Source of the DNA: an uncultured Collinsella sp. | Lineage (GTDB): Bacteria > Actinomycetota > Coriobacteriia > Coriobacteriales > Coriobacteriaceae | Assembly (NCBI GenBank): GCA_900548265.1 | Contig: URKG01000029.1 | Location: 1 to 18,268 of the forward strand | Direction: 5' to 3' | Length of the DNA: 18,268 nucleotides | In this document: in pieces, positions 4,812 through 13,133 of the stretch | Position numbering within the stretch: position 1 is the stretch's first letter | Layout: each line of letters begins with the position of its first letter | The notes under the pieces: model-generated | Database searches by the model: none | What the model was told of the DNA's origin: nothing | What the model saw: the letters and a program-made list of their open reading frames with translations, nothing else | Position numbers and translations under genes: made by a program

Positions 4812-7580
4812 ATGCTGATGCTCAAAACCGTCACGGTACTCGAAGCCATCTCCAAGCGCCGCCGCACGGCGCGCCCTGCCGCTCATACCGGCCTGTCCAA
4901 GAACACCATATTCGCCGCCACCCATAGTGCCGAGGACGCCCTCGTACTGCTTGACGCCACGGCAAACGGCCTCACCGTCGAGCAGGCAACTGAGCGCCTG
5001 AACGCCGTCGGCCCCAACACCATCGAGGCAACGACCAAAACGCTCGCCCGCCGCATCGCCGACGCGTTCATCGATCCCTTCGCCGGCATCCTCGCCGCGC
5101 TCGCACTGGTCTCGCTCTACATCGACGTGCTCGCCGCACCCGAGCCGCAGCGCGACCCCTCCACGGTCATCGTCATCGGCACCATGCTGCTGGTATCGGG
5201 CGGCATGAAGTTTATCCAGGAAGCCCGCAGCGGCAATGTGGCCGAGGCCCTCAAGGACCTGGTCTCCAACACTTGCACCGCCCTGCGCGACGGCGAGCGC
5301 ATCGAGATCCCCTTCGACGAGCTCGTCCCCGGCGATGTAATCCGTCTCTCTGCCGGCGATATGGTGCCGGCAGATGCCCGCATCATCACCGCGCGCGACC
5401 TGTTTGTGATCGAGTCCGCACTCACCGGCGAGAGCGAGGCCGTCGAGAAGACCACCGCCGTCACCGTCGTCGAGGGCGCCGACGGCTCCGCACTGCCACT
5501 CTCTGCCTGCAAGAACATCGTCTTTACCGGCACCTCCGTGCAAAACGGCGCCGCCATGGCGCTTGTCGTTGCCACCGGCTCGGACACCTACCTGGGCGGC
5601 ATCGCCAAGATGCTCAACGGGCGCGGCGAAAAGAGCGCGTTTGACCGCGGCGTCTCGAGCGTCTCCATGCTGCTGGTGCGCCTGATGCTCGTTATGGCGC
5701 CGGCCGTCTTTGCCATCAACGCCGCCACCAAGGGCAACGTCATCGACGCGCTGCTGTTCGCCACGAGCGTGGCCGTGGGCATCACGCCGCAGATGCTTCC
5801 CGTCATCGTGACCACGAGCCTGTCGCAGGGCGCCAAGGACCTCGCCCGTCGCCAGGTTATCGTCAAGGAGCTGCCGGCGATTCAAAACCTCGGAGCGATG
5901 GACGTCCTGTGCTGCGACAAGACCGGCACCCTCACCGAAGACCGCATCGTGCTCGAGCGCTACCTCAACACCGATGGCAACGAGGACGCGCGCGTGCTGC
6001 GCCATGCGTTTTTGAACAGCTTCTTCCAGACCGGCCTCAAAAATCTTATCGACCTGGCCGTAATCGACCGTGCCGATGTGACGCCCTCGACCGTCGCACC
6101 CGATTCCATGCTGGGCCAGAGCCTGCGCGACCGCTACACCAAGGTCGACGAGGTTCCCTTCGATTTCTCGCGCCGTCGCCTGAGCGTAGTTGTCGCCGAC
6201 GCCCAAGGCAAAACCCAGATGGTTACCAAGGGCGCTGCCGAGGAAATGCTCGAGATCTGCTCCTTTGTCGAGATCGATGGCATCGCTCAGCCGCTCACCG
6301 ACGAGAAGCTCGCCCAGATTCGCAAGCAGATCGCCGGACTTAACGCCGAGGGCCTACGCGTAATTGCCGTGGCGCAGAAGACCAATCCGCGCTGCGTGGG
6401 CGAGTTTGGCATCGCCGACGAGTGCGACATGGTGCTGATGGGCTTTTTGGCCTTCCTCGATCCGCCCAAAGCAAGTGCCGCGGGCGCCGTCGCCACCCTC
6501 GAGGCCAAGGGCGTGGCGGTCAAGGTCCTAACCGGCGACAACGACCGCGTCGCCGCCACCGTCTGCGAGCAGATTGGTATCGATGCGAGCAACGTCTTGC
6601 TCGGCTCCGAGATCGATGCGCTCGATGACGCCGAACTTGCCAAGCGCGCCGAGAAAACCCACCTCTTCGCCAAGCTCTCGCCGCTGCAGAAGGCGCGCCT
6701 GGTACGTGTCATGCGCGAGATGCTCGGCCACACCGTGGGCTTTATGGGCGACGGCATCAACGACGCCGCCGCCATGCGTGCGAGCGATTGCGGCATCTCG
6801 GTCGATTCGGCCGTCGATATTGCCAAGGAATCCGCCGATATCATCTTGCTTCAGAAGGACCTGGGCGTGCTCGAGCGCGGCATCATCGAAGGCCGCCGCA
6901 CTTACGGCAACCTGCTCAAGTACCTCAAGACCACGGTGAGCTCCAACTTTGGCAATGTGCTGTCCGTGACCGTCGCGAGCCTGTTCTTGCCGTTTTTGCC
7001 CATGAGCGCCTTGCAGCTGGTACTGCTGTCGCTGGTCTACGAGATCGTGTGCATCGCACTGCCGTGGGACACCGTCGATGACGCCTGGACTGCCCGCCCG
7101 CGTGCCTGGGACGCCGCATCCATCAAGGGCTTTATGCTCGAGCTGGGCCCCGTGAGCTCGCTGTTTGACATCGTGACCTTCGCCGCGCTCTTCTTTGTCG
7201 TGTGCCCCGCCGCCGTGGACGCAAGCTGGTCCGAGCTTGCCGCCGCGGGCGACGTCGCGGGTATGGCGACCTTTGCTGCGCTCTTCCAGAGCGGCTGGTT
7301 TGTCGAGTCCATGTGGTCGCAGACACTCGTGGTCCACATGTTGCGCTCCCCGCATCTGCCGAGCCCGCGCGACCACGCCGCGCCCGCATTGTGCGTTCTT
7401 ACCGTGCTGGGCCTGGCGCTCGTCACCTGGCTGCCGGCAAGCCCCATCGCCGATGTGCTCGGCCTCATGCCGCTGCCCACGAGCTTTTTTGGGCTGCTCA
7501 TTGGCATCGTTACCGCCTATATCGCGCTCACCCAGCTGGCAAAGCGCCGCTACATTGCCCGCCACGGCGAGCTGCTGTAG
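4812..7580 (+). CDS. mgtA: Magnesium-translocating P-type ATPase (MgtA/MgtB type), 922 aa
   Basis: An integral membrane pump that uses ATP to import Mg2+ (type IIIB P-ATPase). In order: a cytoplasmic N-terminal cation-ATPase region (about 30-85), a first pair of membrane helices (about 85-140), the actuator domain with T205-GES, a second helix pair (about 285-345) with the VAVGITPQMLPVIV motif, the phosphorylation site at D369 in DKTGTLTED, the nucleotide-binding domain with TKGAAEEML, the TGDN and GDGIND (646-651) hinge motifs, and C-terminal helices. QNLGAMDVLCCDKTGT and the RSGNVAEALK region match the MgtA branch rather than Ca2+ pumps. The start has AAGGAGG five bases upstream. Length agrees with the family (about 900 aa). 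The upstream leader suggests Mg2+-dependent control. The downstream regulator gene is convergent, not co-transcribed. Confidence 0.93.
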   Translation: MLMLKTVTVLEAISKRRRTARPAAHTGLSKNTIFAATHSAEDALVLLDATANGLTVEQATERLNAVGPNTIEATTKTLARRIADAFIDPFAGILAALALVSLYIDVLAAPEPQRDPSTVIVIGTMLLVSGGMKFIQEARSGNVAEALKDLVSNTCTALRDGERIEIPFDELVPGDVIRLSAGDMVPADARIITARDLFVIESALTGESEAVEKTTAVTVVEGADGSALPLSACKNIVFTGTSVQNGAAMALVVATGSDTYLGGIAKMLNGRGEKSAFDRGVSSVSMLLVRLMLVMAPAVFAINAATKGNVIDALLFATSVAVGITPQMLPVIVTTSLSQGAKDLARRQVIVKELPAIQNLGAMDVLCCDKTGTLTEDRIVLERYLNTDGNEDARVLRHAFLNSFFQTGLKNLIDLAVIDRADVTPSTVAPDSMLGQSLRDRYTKVDEVPFDFSRRRLSVVVADAQGKTQMVTKGAAEEMLEICSFVEIDGIAQPLTDEKLAQIRKQIAGLNAEGLRVIAVAQKTNPRCVGEFGIADECDMVLMGFLAFLDPPKASAAGAVATLEAKGVAVKVLTGDNDRVAATVCEQIGIDASNVLLGSEIDALDDAELAKRAEKTHLFAKLSPLQKARLVRVMREMLGHTVGFMGDGINDAAAMRASDCGISVDSAVDIAKESADIILLQKDLGVLERGIIEGRRTYGNLLKYLKTTVSSNFGNVLSVTVASLFLPFLPMSALQLVLLSLVYEIVCIALPWDTVDDAWTARPRAWDAASIKGFMLELGPVSSLFDIVTFAALFFVVCPAAVDASWSELAAAGDVAGMATFAALFQSGWFVESMWSQTLVVHMLRSPHLPSPRDHAAPALCVLTVLGLALVTWLPASPIADVLGLMPLPTSFFGLLIGIVTAYIALTQLAKRRYIARHGELL

Positions 7581-7599
7581 CAAGTAGACGGAAAACACC

Positions 7600-7672
7600 C
7601 TGCCAGCTGCCGTTGCCACTACCACAGCTGCCAACGCCGCTGCCGCTGCCTCTGCCGCCGCCGCAGTCTATC
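7600..7672. repeat. Degenerate GCTGCC/GCCGCT simple repeat
   Basis: Between the mgtA stop and the hairpin at 7681 there is a run of imperfect CTGCCG, CTGCCA and GCCGCC units. All frames are low-complexity (Pro/Leu or Ala-rich) without a ribosome binding site, so I treat it as a microsatellite-like tract rather than a gene. Confidence 0.45.
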
Positions 7673-7680
7673 CCCCCAGC

Positions 7681-7747
7681 AGTTGCGGTGAAATAGTTCC
7701 TGTTTAAAGCCCCGTGACTTTAATTTAGGGACTATTCCACCGCAACT
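7681..7747. terminator. Long inverted repeat between convergent mgtA and luxR-type gene
   Basis: AGTTGCGGTGAAATAGTTCC (7681-7700) pairs with GGGACTATTCCACCGCAACT (7728-7747) apart from two imperfections, and an inner TTAAAG/CTTTAA stem closes the loop. The place, between two converging stop codons, fits a bidirectional terminator, though no clear T-run follows. It may equally be a dispersed intergenic element. Confidence 0.5.
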
Positions 7748-7761
7748 TATTGGGAGATTAG

Positions 7762-9306
7762 CTAGTCCTTGGGCGTCCAGGACCAGAAGAAGTTGATGAG
7801 GGCCACGCGCGAGGCGGTACCGGCCTTTTTGTTGATCGAGGAAATGTGGCGATAGAGCGTGGAGCGCGAAAGAAAGAGCGTTGTGGCGATGTCCTGAACG
7901 CTCTGGTCCGAAACGACCAAGACCTCAAGAATATCGCGCTCGCGCTCTGTAAGCCCAAAGGTGGCGACGAAGGCATCAAGGCGTTCATCGGACGTGAGCT
8001 CCGCTGCCTCCACGGGCTCGGGGTCGGAGCATGTGGGCGCAAGATCCCCACCAAGATCGTCGGTGGCAAGCGGCAGTCCGTCCCGCATCGCGGCATCATC
8101 GGCTCGTTGCCCCAACTGCCCCAGCAGCGTAATCGCAATGCCCACAAACATCACGAGCGCCGCACCGACCGCAGCCAGCACATTTTGACTCGAGATAATC
8201 GCCACTGCCGGCGCCGTCACGAACATCGAGCACACGTTGTTGACGACGCGACCCATGCACGGCCAAAAATATGACCAGCGCGCATAGAGCGAGACGGCGG
8301 CATATTTTGTGGTAAAGAACACCACGAAAAAGCCCGAGCCCAGATAAAAGATGATCGTGGCAGCAAGCTCGTTGCCGCCATTGCCATCGACGATGAGCAC
8401 AAAGAACGAAAGCGTAGACAACATGGCGGCGCATGTCATGCCGATATTCATATACGAACGGCCGCGCAGGTCAAATAGGACGCCGGCGGCCAACGAGCTC
8501 ACGACAAGCAGCAGGCGCGGCCAGTCACCCAAATCAACGGCTCCGGTAGCATGCAGGGTCGTGAGGCCCGCGTTGAGAGCGGCGAATACGCCGGAAAGAT
8601 ACGCTGTCGCCACGGTCAAGCGAGCTGCAGTGCGGCGGAATGCCGCCTTTGCCTCGGGATCGTCATGCCACTTGGCGCCATATTCCAGAGCATCTACCGA
8701 AAGCCCGGCAGCACTGGGTTCAAAGTTGGGATCGGACTCGTCGCGCAGCTTGGCGCGTCGGGCACCGTGGAGCAACGCCACCTGCGCGATCGCACAGACG
8801 ACCAGAACAGCCTGCTGAGGAATGCCGACAGGCATCACCATGTGGTTGAGAACCTGCACCAGAACGCCCATGGCGTAAGAAAGTGCGGCGGCGCGCGCCA
8901 AGCAGGGCGTTCGCGCAAAGCGCCTCGCAAAATTTGCATGAGCAGTCGATCCGCAGTAGCCCAGCGCGCAGCACGCCACCAAACCGCCGGCAATTACCAC
9001 CTCAACCTGAACCGCCATAATCAACAGCAGCAATGCCGCCACCAGCAAAACGCCCGTGACGTCACTCGTTGCGTCGATAGCATGGGGACGGCGATAGTAC
9101 AGAATGGGACGCACAAAGAAGCCAATCACGCTCGCGCCGATGACAAGGCTCTCATAAATAACGACCTCGTTCGGAGACACGAACTCGGCCATGCGCACAT
9201 CAAAAAGATACTCGCACGCCAAAAACGTGAAGAAGAACAGCGCCAGGCATATAATCTCCCGAATGCCCCGACGCAAATATGCGGTTGTGTCTCCCATGCC
9301 CCTCAT
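7762..9306 (-). CDS. Membrane-bound LuxR-family transcriptional regulator, 514 aa
   Basis: A one-component regulator joining a polytopic membrane sensor to a DNA-binding domain. Residues about 15-410 contain roughly twelve hydrophobic segments arranged like a transporter of MFS type, with basic cytoplasmic loops (ARRAKLRDE near 190). A charged linker leads to a LuxR/GerE helix-turn-helix at 452-514: LTERERDILEVL, then DIATTLFLSRSTLYRHISSI as the recognition region, ending WSWTPKD. This architecture is expanded in Coriobacteriia, where such proteins often sit beside the metabolic genes they control. I start at ATG 9306, with GGGGG six bases upstream; a TTG at 9327 and an ATG at 9297 are alternatives. 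The nearest candidate target here is mgtA, convergent with it, but nothing in the sequence proves regulation or names the ligand. Confidence 0.88.
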   Translation of the reverse strand: MRGMGDTTAYLRRGIREIICLALFFFTFLACEYLFDVRMAEFVSPNEVVIYESLVIGASVIGFFVRPILYYRRPHAIDATSDVTGVLLVAALLLLIMAVQVEVVIAGGLVACCALGYCGSTAHANFARRFARTPCLARAAALSYAMGVLVQVLNHMVMPVGIPQQAVLVVCAIAQVALLHGARRAKLRDESDPNFEPSAAGLSVDALEYGAKWHDDPEAKAAFRRTAARLTVATAYLSGVFAALNAGLTTLHATGAVDLGDWPRLLLVVSSLAAGVLFDLRGRSYMNIGMTCAAMLSTLSFFVLIVDGNGGNELAATIIFYLGSGFFVVFFTTKYAAVSLYARWSYFWPCMGRVVNNVCSMFVTAPAVAIISSQNVLAAVGAALVMFVGIAITLLGQLGQRADDAAMRDGLPLATDDLGGDLAPTCSDPEPVEAAELTSDERLDAFVATFGLTERERDILEVLVVSDQSVQDIATTLFLSRSTLYRHISSINKKAGTASRVALINFFWSWTPKD

Positions 9307-9683
9307 GGTTAACCCCCAGCCGCTCAATTGTCCGGAAATCTATTTTAATAAAGAACCAGTCTCAATATCGAAGCCAGGCTCGAAATGCTGCAAATTTGAC
9401 CCCAACCGTTCACGTCACACCGCGGTTTTGAGCCTCATGGACCAGAAGGGACACGCGCGGCCTCTAGCTCGGCAAGGAGTGTCTCCAACTGCCACTCATT
9501 GAAGTACGTCCCCAATGAGTGCCCAATGACTACCCGCAGCAAGGAGTGTCCCTATGTGTCGGATGAAAAATGGGCCATGTGTCCCAGTTGTGGAGACTCC
9601 TTGAGCCGTCTGGGTATCGCGAAGGATCGCGCACTCCCCCATCATCAAAAGTGACACACGCTACCAGTTGATGGGAGGCAGCC
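9307..9683. other. Repeat-bearing intergenic region between two divergent genes
   Basis: No convincing gene. AAGGAGTGTCTCCAACTG (9474-9491) and CAGTTGTGGAGACTCCTT (9585-9602) form an imperfect inverted repeat spanning about 130 bp, and AAGGAGTGTC recurs directly at 9541-9550. Near the next gene, CCCATCA (9638-9644) and TGATGGG (9669-9675) could pair and hide its ribosome binding site. TTGAGA and an AT-rich TATTAAAATAG on the minus strand (9337-9366) may be the promoter of the LuxR-type gene. Confidence 0.45.
9493..9521. repeat. GTCCCC-loop hairpin repeat, copy 3
   Basis: CACTCATTG (9493-9501) pairs perfectly with CAATGAGTG (9513-9521) around an 11-nt loop ending CGTCCC. Compared with 3438-3471 the stem differs but stays paired, while the loop is kept. 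CCCAATGACTACC follows, as it does in near-identical form at 62-74. Confidence 0.6.
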
Positions 9684-10421
9684 ATGGGCTTCTTTGACAA
9701 GATGTTCGAGAAGAAAGAGTGCGCGATTTGCGGTACCGAGCTGGGACTTCTAGGTAAGACAAAAATCAATGAAGGCTACCTGTGCAAAGAGTGCGCCGGC
9801 AAGCTCTCCCCCTACTTTCACGGCTATCGCTCCAGCACCGCGGACGACATCCGTGAGCAACTCGCCTACCGCGAGGCCAACGCCGAACGCCTGTCTTCGT
9901 TCAACCCCACGCGCACGCTTTCTGCCGGGCGCACCAATATTATGCTCGATGAGGACGCGGGCCTGCTGATCATCACTTCGCAGAGCCGCTGGCGCGACGC
10001 CAATCCCGACATCATCGAGTTCTCGCAGGTACTCGGCTGCGATATGGATATCGACGAGCATCGCACCGAGATCTATCGCGAGACCAAGGACGGCGAGCGC
10101 GAGAGCTACAACCCGCCGCGCTACGACCTGGATTACGACTTTAATCTGACCATCCACGTCAACACGCCGTACTTTACCGAGATCAACCTGCGCGTGAACG
10201 ACTCCACCATCGATCAGCGCGGCTCCATCGAATACCGCGAGGCCAAGCGCCAGGCAACCGAGGTCCGCGACGCGCTGGTGCAGCTGCGCCAGGAGACGCG
10301 CGACAGCGTCGTGGCCGCCAAGGCCCCCAAGACCGCGGTGACCTGCCCCTTCTGCGGAGCCACCACCATTCCCGATGCCAGTGGGCGCTGCGAATACTGC
10401 GGCGGCGCCATCGGCGCATAG
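9684..10421 (+). CDS. DUF4428-like protein with N- and C-terminal zinc knuckles, 245 aa
   Basis: A soluble protein without signal peptide or membrane segment; function unknown. The start MGFFDKMFEKK is followed by a four-Cys zinc knuckle (C13, C16, C34, C37) of DUF4428 type. The middle (about 60-175) is beta-rich with YDLDYDFNLTIHVNTPYF and could be a PH-like domain. A helical stretch (about 180-210) leads to a second zinc ribbon CPFCG...CEYCG (C221, C224, C236, C239). The start has GGGAGG five bases upstream. It heads a same-strand cluster; the next gene begins 24 bases downstream. The shared zinc-ribbon theme of the first three genes suggests their products act together at the membrane. Assignment to DUF4428 is by pattern only. 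Confidence 0.82.
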   Translation: MGFFDKMFEKKECAICGTELGLLGKTKINEGYLCKECAGKLSPYFHGYRSSTADDIREQLAYREANAERLSSFNPTRTLSAGRTNIMLDEDAGLLIITSQSRWRDANPDIIEFSQVLGCDMDIDEHRTEIYRETKDGERESYNPPRYDLDYDFNLTIHVNTPYFTEINLRVNDSTIDQRGSIEYREAKRQATEVRDALVQLRQETRDSVVAAKAPKTAVTCPFCGATTIPDASGRCEYCGGAIGA

Positions 10422-10445
10422 CCTCCGGCAGCGAAAGGACCGATC

Positions 10446-11768
10446 ATGGCCTTCGAGAGCGTTAACTATCAGTGCCCTGCCTGCGGTGGCCCCTTGCATT
10501 TTGCCAGCGCCGAGCAAAAGCTCGTCTGCGACTACTGTGACTCGCGCTTTGAAGTCGAAGAAGTCGAGGCCCTCTATCGCGAGCGCCAGGACAAGGCAGA
10601 TGCCAAAGCCGATGCCGCAGCCGCGGCCCCCAAGCCTGCTGTCGACGATGCCGTGCAGGAGCTGGCCCAAAACGCCGGCTACATCTGCTCGTCGTGCGGC
10701 GCCGAGCTCGTGTCCGACGGCACCGTCGCCGTCACCACCTGCCCGTACTGCGGTAACTCCGCCGTGGCGCCCGGCCAGCTCTCTGGCGACTTCTCGCCCG
10801 ACCTGGTGATTCCGTTTAAGCTCGGGCGCGATGACGTCACGGCCGCACTCAAGGAACACTACAAGGGCAAGATCTTGCTGCCCAAGAGCTTTGTCACCGG
10901 CAACCACATCGACGAGGTCCAAGGTGTCTACGTGCCGTTTTGGCTCTACGGCGCCCGCGTTGACGGCGAAGTGTACTTTGACGCGACCAACGAGACCGTG
11001 ACCGAGGAATCCGACCGCACCGTCACGACCACCGACCACTACGATGCCTATCGCAAGGGCAATATCTCGTTTAAGCGCGTGCCCGTCGACGGATCGTCCA
11101 AGATGCCCGACGGCCACATGGATGCCATCGAGCCGTTTGACTACGACGCGCTGCGCCCGTTCTCGGTCGCATATATGCCCGGCTACATCGCCAACCGTTA
11201 CGACGAGGACTGCGAGACCTGCAAGGCGCGCGCCGAACGCCGTATGGGAGAAAGCACAATCTCGGCCCTGCGCGAGACCGTCGTCGACGAATACGACGAT
11301 GCCACGGTCGAAAGCAAGCAGCTCGACTACACCTGGGAAGACAGCGACTACGCCCTGTTCCCCGTCTGGATGCTCTCCACCTCGTGGAACGGCAAGAGCT
11401 ACCTGTTTGCCATGAACGGCCAGACCGGCCGCTTGGTCGGCGAGCTCCCCTGCTCCAAGCCCAAGCTCGCCATCGCCTCGGTGCTGTTCTTCGTGATCGG
11501 ATTTATCCTCTCCCAGATTCTCTTTATGGGGGAATACGCCTTCGATCCGGATTACCTCACCTTTGATATCGAGGGCATCCTCATCAACGTCATCGCGCCG
11601 CTGATCATCGTGATTATCGGAGACGTGCTACTGGTAGGCCAGCTCAAGACGGCCAACGAAGCAGCCCATGCCGATGAGTATTGTGGCGAGCTCGACCTGA
11701 CCGAGAAGCACGACACCTTCAGCCACACCGAGACCACCGTTGTCATGAAAGACGACAAGGACGACTAA
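10446..11768 (+). CDS. Zinc-ribbon membrane protein, YdjG-like, 440 aa
   Basis: A predicted membrane-anchored protein with two N-terminal TFIIB-type zinc ribbons: C10, C13, C28, C31 (CPAC...CDYC) and C81, C84, C99, C102 (CSSC...CPYC), separated by a charged Ala-rich linker. A long cytoplasmic domain (about 110-335, including VPFWLYGARVDGEVYF and FPVWMLSTSWNGKSY) precedes two membrane helices at about 341-360 and 377-397, then an acidic tail. The order resembles Bacillus subtilis YdjG, which with YdjH and YdjI helps place PspA at the membrane. The start follows AAAGGA at a suitable distance. It lies between the DUF4428-like gene and the SPFH gene, consistent with one operon. Homology to YdjG is inferred from architecture and neighbours. 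Confidence 0.85.
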   Translation: MAFESVNYQCPACGGPLHFASAEQKLVCDYCDSRFEVEEVEALYRERQDKADAKADAAAAAPKPAVDDAVQELAQNAGYICSSCGAELVSDGTVAVTTCPYCGNSAVAPGQLSGDFSPDLVIPFKLGRDDVTAALKEHYKGKILLPKSFVTGNHIDEVQGVYVPFWLYGARVDGEVYFDATNETVTEESDRTVTTTDHYDAYRKGNISFKRVPVDGSSKMPDGHMDAIEPFDYDALRPFSVAYMPGYIANRYDEDCETCKARAERRMGESTISALRETVVDEYDDATVESKQLDYTWEDSDYALFPVWMLSTSWNGKSYLFAMNGQTGRLVGELPCSKPKLAIASVLFFVIGFILSQILFMGEYAFDPDYLTFDIEGILINVIAPLIIVIIGDVLLVGQLKTANEAAHADEYCGELDLTEKHDTFSHTETTVVMKDDKDD

Positions 11769-11816
11769 GCAATCCAACCAATACCACCCAGCCTTTGACG
11801 AGAAAGGAAGATCACC

Positions 11817-13052
11817 ATGGGACTCTTGAAAGCTGGATTGGGAGCTGCCGGCGGCGTCATGGCCGACCAGTGGAAGGAATTTATCTACTGCGAATCGATG
11901 CCTGCCGACGTCTTGGCCTGCAAGGGCAGCAAACGTACCGGTGGCCGCAGCTCCAACACGCGCGGCGAGGACAACGTCATCTCCAACGGCTCGGTCATCG
12001 CCGTCAACGACGGCCAGGGCATGCTCGTGGTGCAAAACGGCAAGATCATCGAAGTCGCGCTGGAGCCCGGTGAGTTCGTCTTCGATACCGGCAGCGAGCC
12101 GAGCGTCTTTAGCGGCAACCTGGGCGATTCCATCAAGGAGACCTTCGCCAATATCGGCAGCCGCTTTACCTTTGGCGGCGACGCGGGCAAGGACCAGCGT
12201 GTCTACTTCATCAACACCAAGGAGATCATCGGCAACAAGTACGGCACCGCCTCGCCCGTGCCCTTCCGCGTGGTCGATAACAACATTGGCCTGGATGTCG
12301 ACATCTCCGTGCGCTGCAACGGCGAGTATTCGTACCGTATCACCAACCCGCTGCTGTTCTACACCAATGTGTGCGGCAACGTGACCGATAGCTACACGCG
12401 CGATAAGATCGACAGCCAGCTTAAGTCCGAGCTGCTCACCGCTCTGCAGCCCGCCTTTGCCAAGATCTCGGAGATGGGTATCCGCTACAGCGCCATCCCC
12501 GGCCACACCACCGAGCTCGCCCGCGCGCTCAACGAGGTCCTCTCGGCCGACTGGCGCGACCTGCGCGGCGTCGAGATCGTGAGCTTTGGCGTCAACTCCA
12601 TCGCCGCCTCGCAAGAGGACGAGCAAATGATCAAGGACCTGCAGAAGGCCGCGGTCATGCGCGATCCCACCATGGCAGCCGCCAACATCGCCAGCGCCCA
12701 GAGCGATGCGATGCGCGCAGCAGCCGCCAACCCCAACGGCGCGATGGCAGGCTTTATGGGCATGGGCATGGCAGGTGGCATGGGCGGCATGAATGCCAGC
12801 CAGCTGTTCGCCGCCGGCCAGGCACAGCAGCAGGCCGCCCCGCAGCCGGCTCCGGCACCCGCCCCGGCTCCTGCCGCCGCACCTGCGGCCGGCACATGGA
12901 CCTGCAGCTGCGGCGCCACCAACACCGGCAAGTTCTGCTCCGAGTGCGGCAGTCCCGCGCCCGCCCCGGCACCGGCCAAGTGGTTCTGCCCCAACTGCGG
13001 CAGCGAAAACGGCGGCAAGTTCTGCAGCAACTGCGGAACGCCCCGGCCCTAA
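11817..13052 (+). CDS. SPFH/Band 7 family protein with C-terminal zinc ribbons, YdjI-like, 411 aa
   Basis: Residues about 25-270 form a Band_7_1-type SPFH domain: the start MGLLKAGLGAAGGVMADQWKE, then GSVIAVNDGQGMLVVQNGKI (59-77), EPGEFVFDT and the strand VPFRVVDNNIGLDVDISVRC. No membrane helix is present, so attachment would be peripheral or through partners. After a Met/Gly-rich and Ala/Pro-rich linker (300-360) come two zinc ribbons, CSCGATNTGKFCSECG (363-378) and CPNCGSENGGKFCSNCG (391-407). This matches Bacillus YdjI, an SPFH protein of the PspA membrane-stress system. GAAAGGAAG precedes the start. The gap after it (13053-13133) holds a GC-rich hairpin GCGGGG/CCCCGC and no gene. SPFH proteins usually form large membrane-associated assemblies. 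Confidence 0.9.
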   Translation: MGLLKAGLGAAGGVMADQWKEFIYCESMPADVLACKGSKRTGGRSSNTRGEDNVISNGSVIAVNDGQGMLVVQNGKIIEVALEPGEFVFDTGSEPSVFSGNLGDSIKETFANIGSRFTFGGDAGKDQRVYFINTKEIIGNKYGTASPVPFRVVDNNIGLDVDISVRCNGEYSYRITNPLLFYTNVCGNVTDSYTRDKIDSQLKSELLTALQPAFAKISEMGIRYSAIPGHTTELARALNEVLSADWRDLRGVEIVSFGVNSIAASQEDEQMIKDLQKAAVMRDPTMAAANIASAQSDAMRAAAANPNGAMAGFMGMGMAGGMGGMNASQLFAAGQAQQQAAPQPAPAPAPAPAAAPAAGTWTCSCGATNTGKFCSECGSPAPAPAPAKWFCPNCGSENGGKFCSNCGTPRP

Positions 13053-13133
13053 CCCCTTTATCTGGTAATTGGCGGGGAGGTCCGCCACCCCCGCATTTGC
13101 TTCTATGGGTTTCGTTCGATGAAGGAGGACACC

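Noticed and set aside
4785..6206. A 473-codon open frame on the minus strand opposite mgtA.
   Set aside because: It is antisense to a clear P-type ATPase, has low-complexity Gly/Asp/His-rich content, and reflects high-GC codon bias.
9526..9654. A 42-codon frame (ATG 9526 to TGA) whose peptide contains CPSCGDSL, like a zinc knuckle, just before the zinc-ribbon cluster.
   Set aside because: It has no ribosome binding site, its start lies within the GTCCCC repeat and much of it overlaps the long inverted repeat, so it may be chance or a decayed fragment. Conservation in relatives would be needed to accept it.
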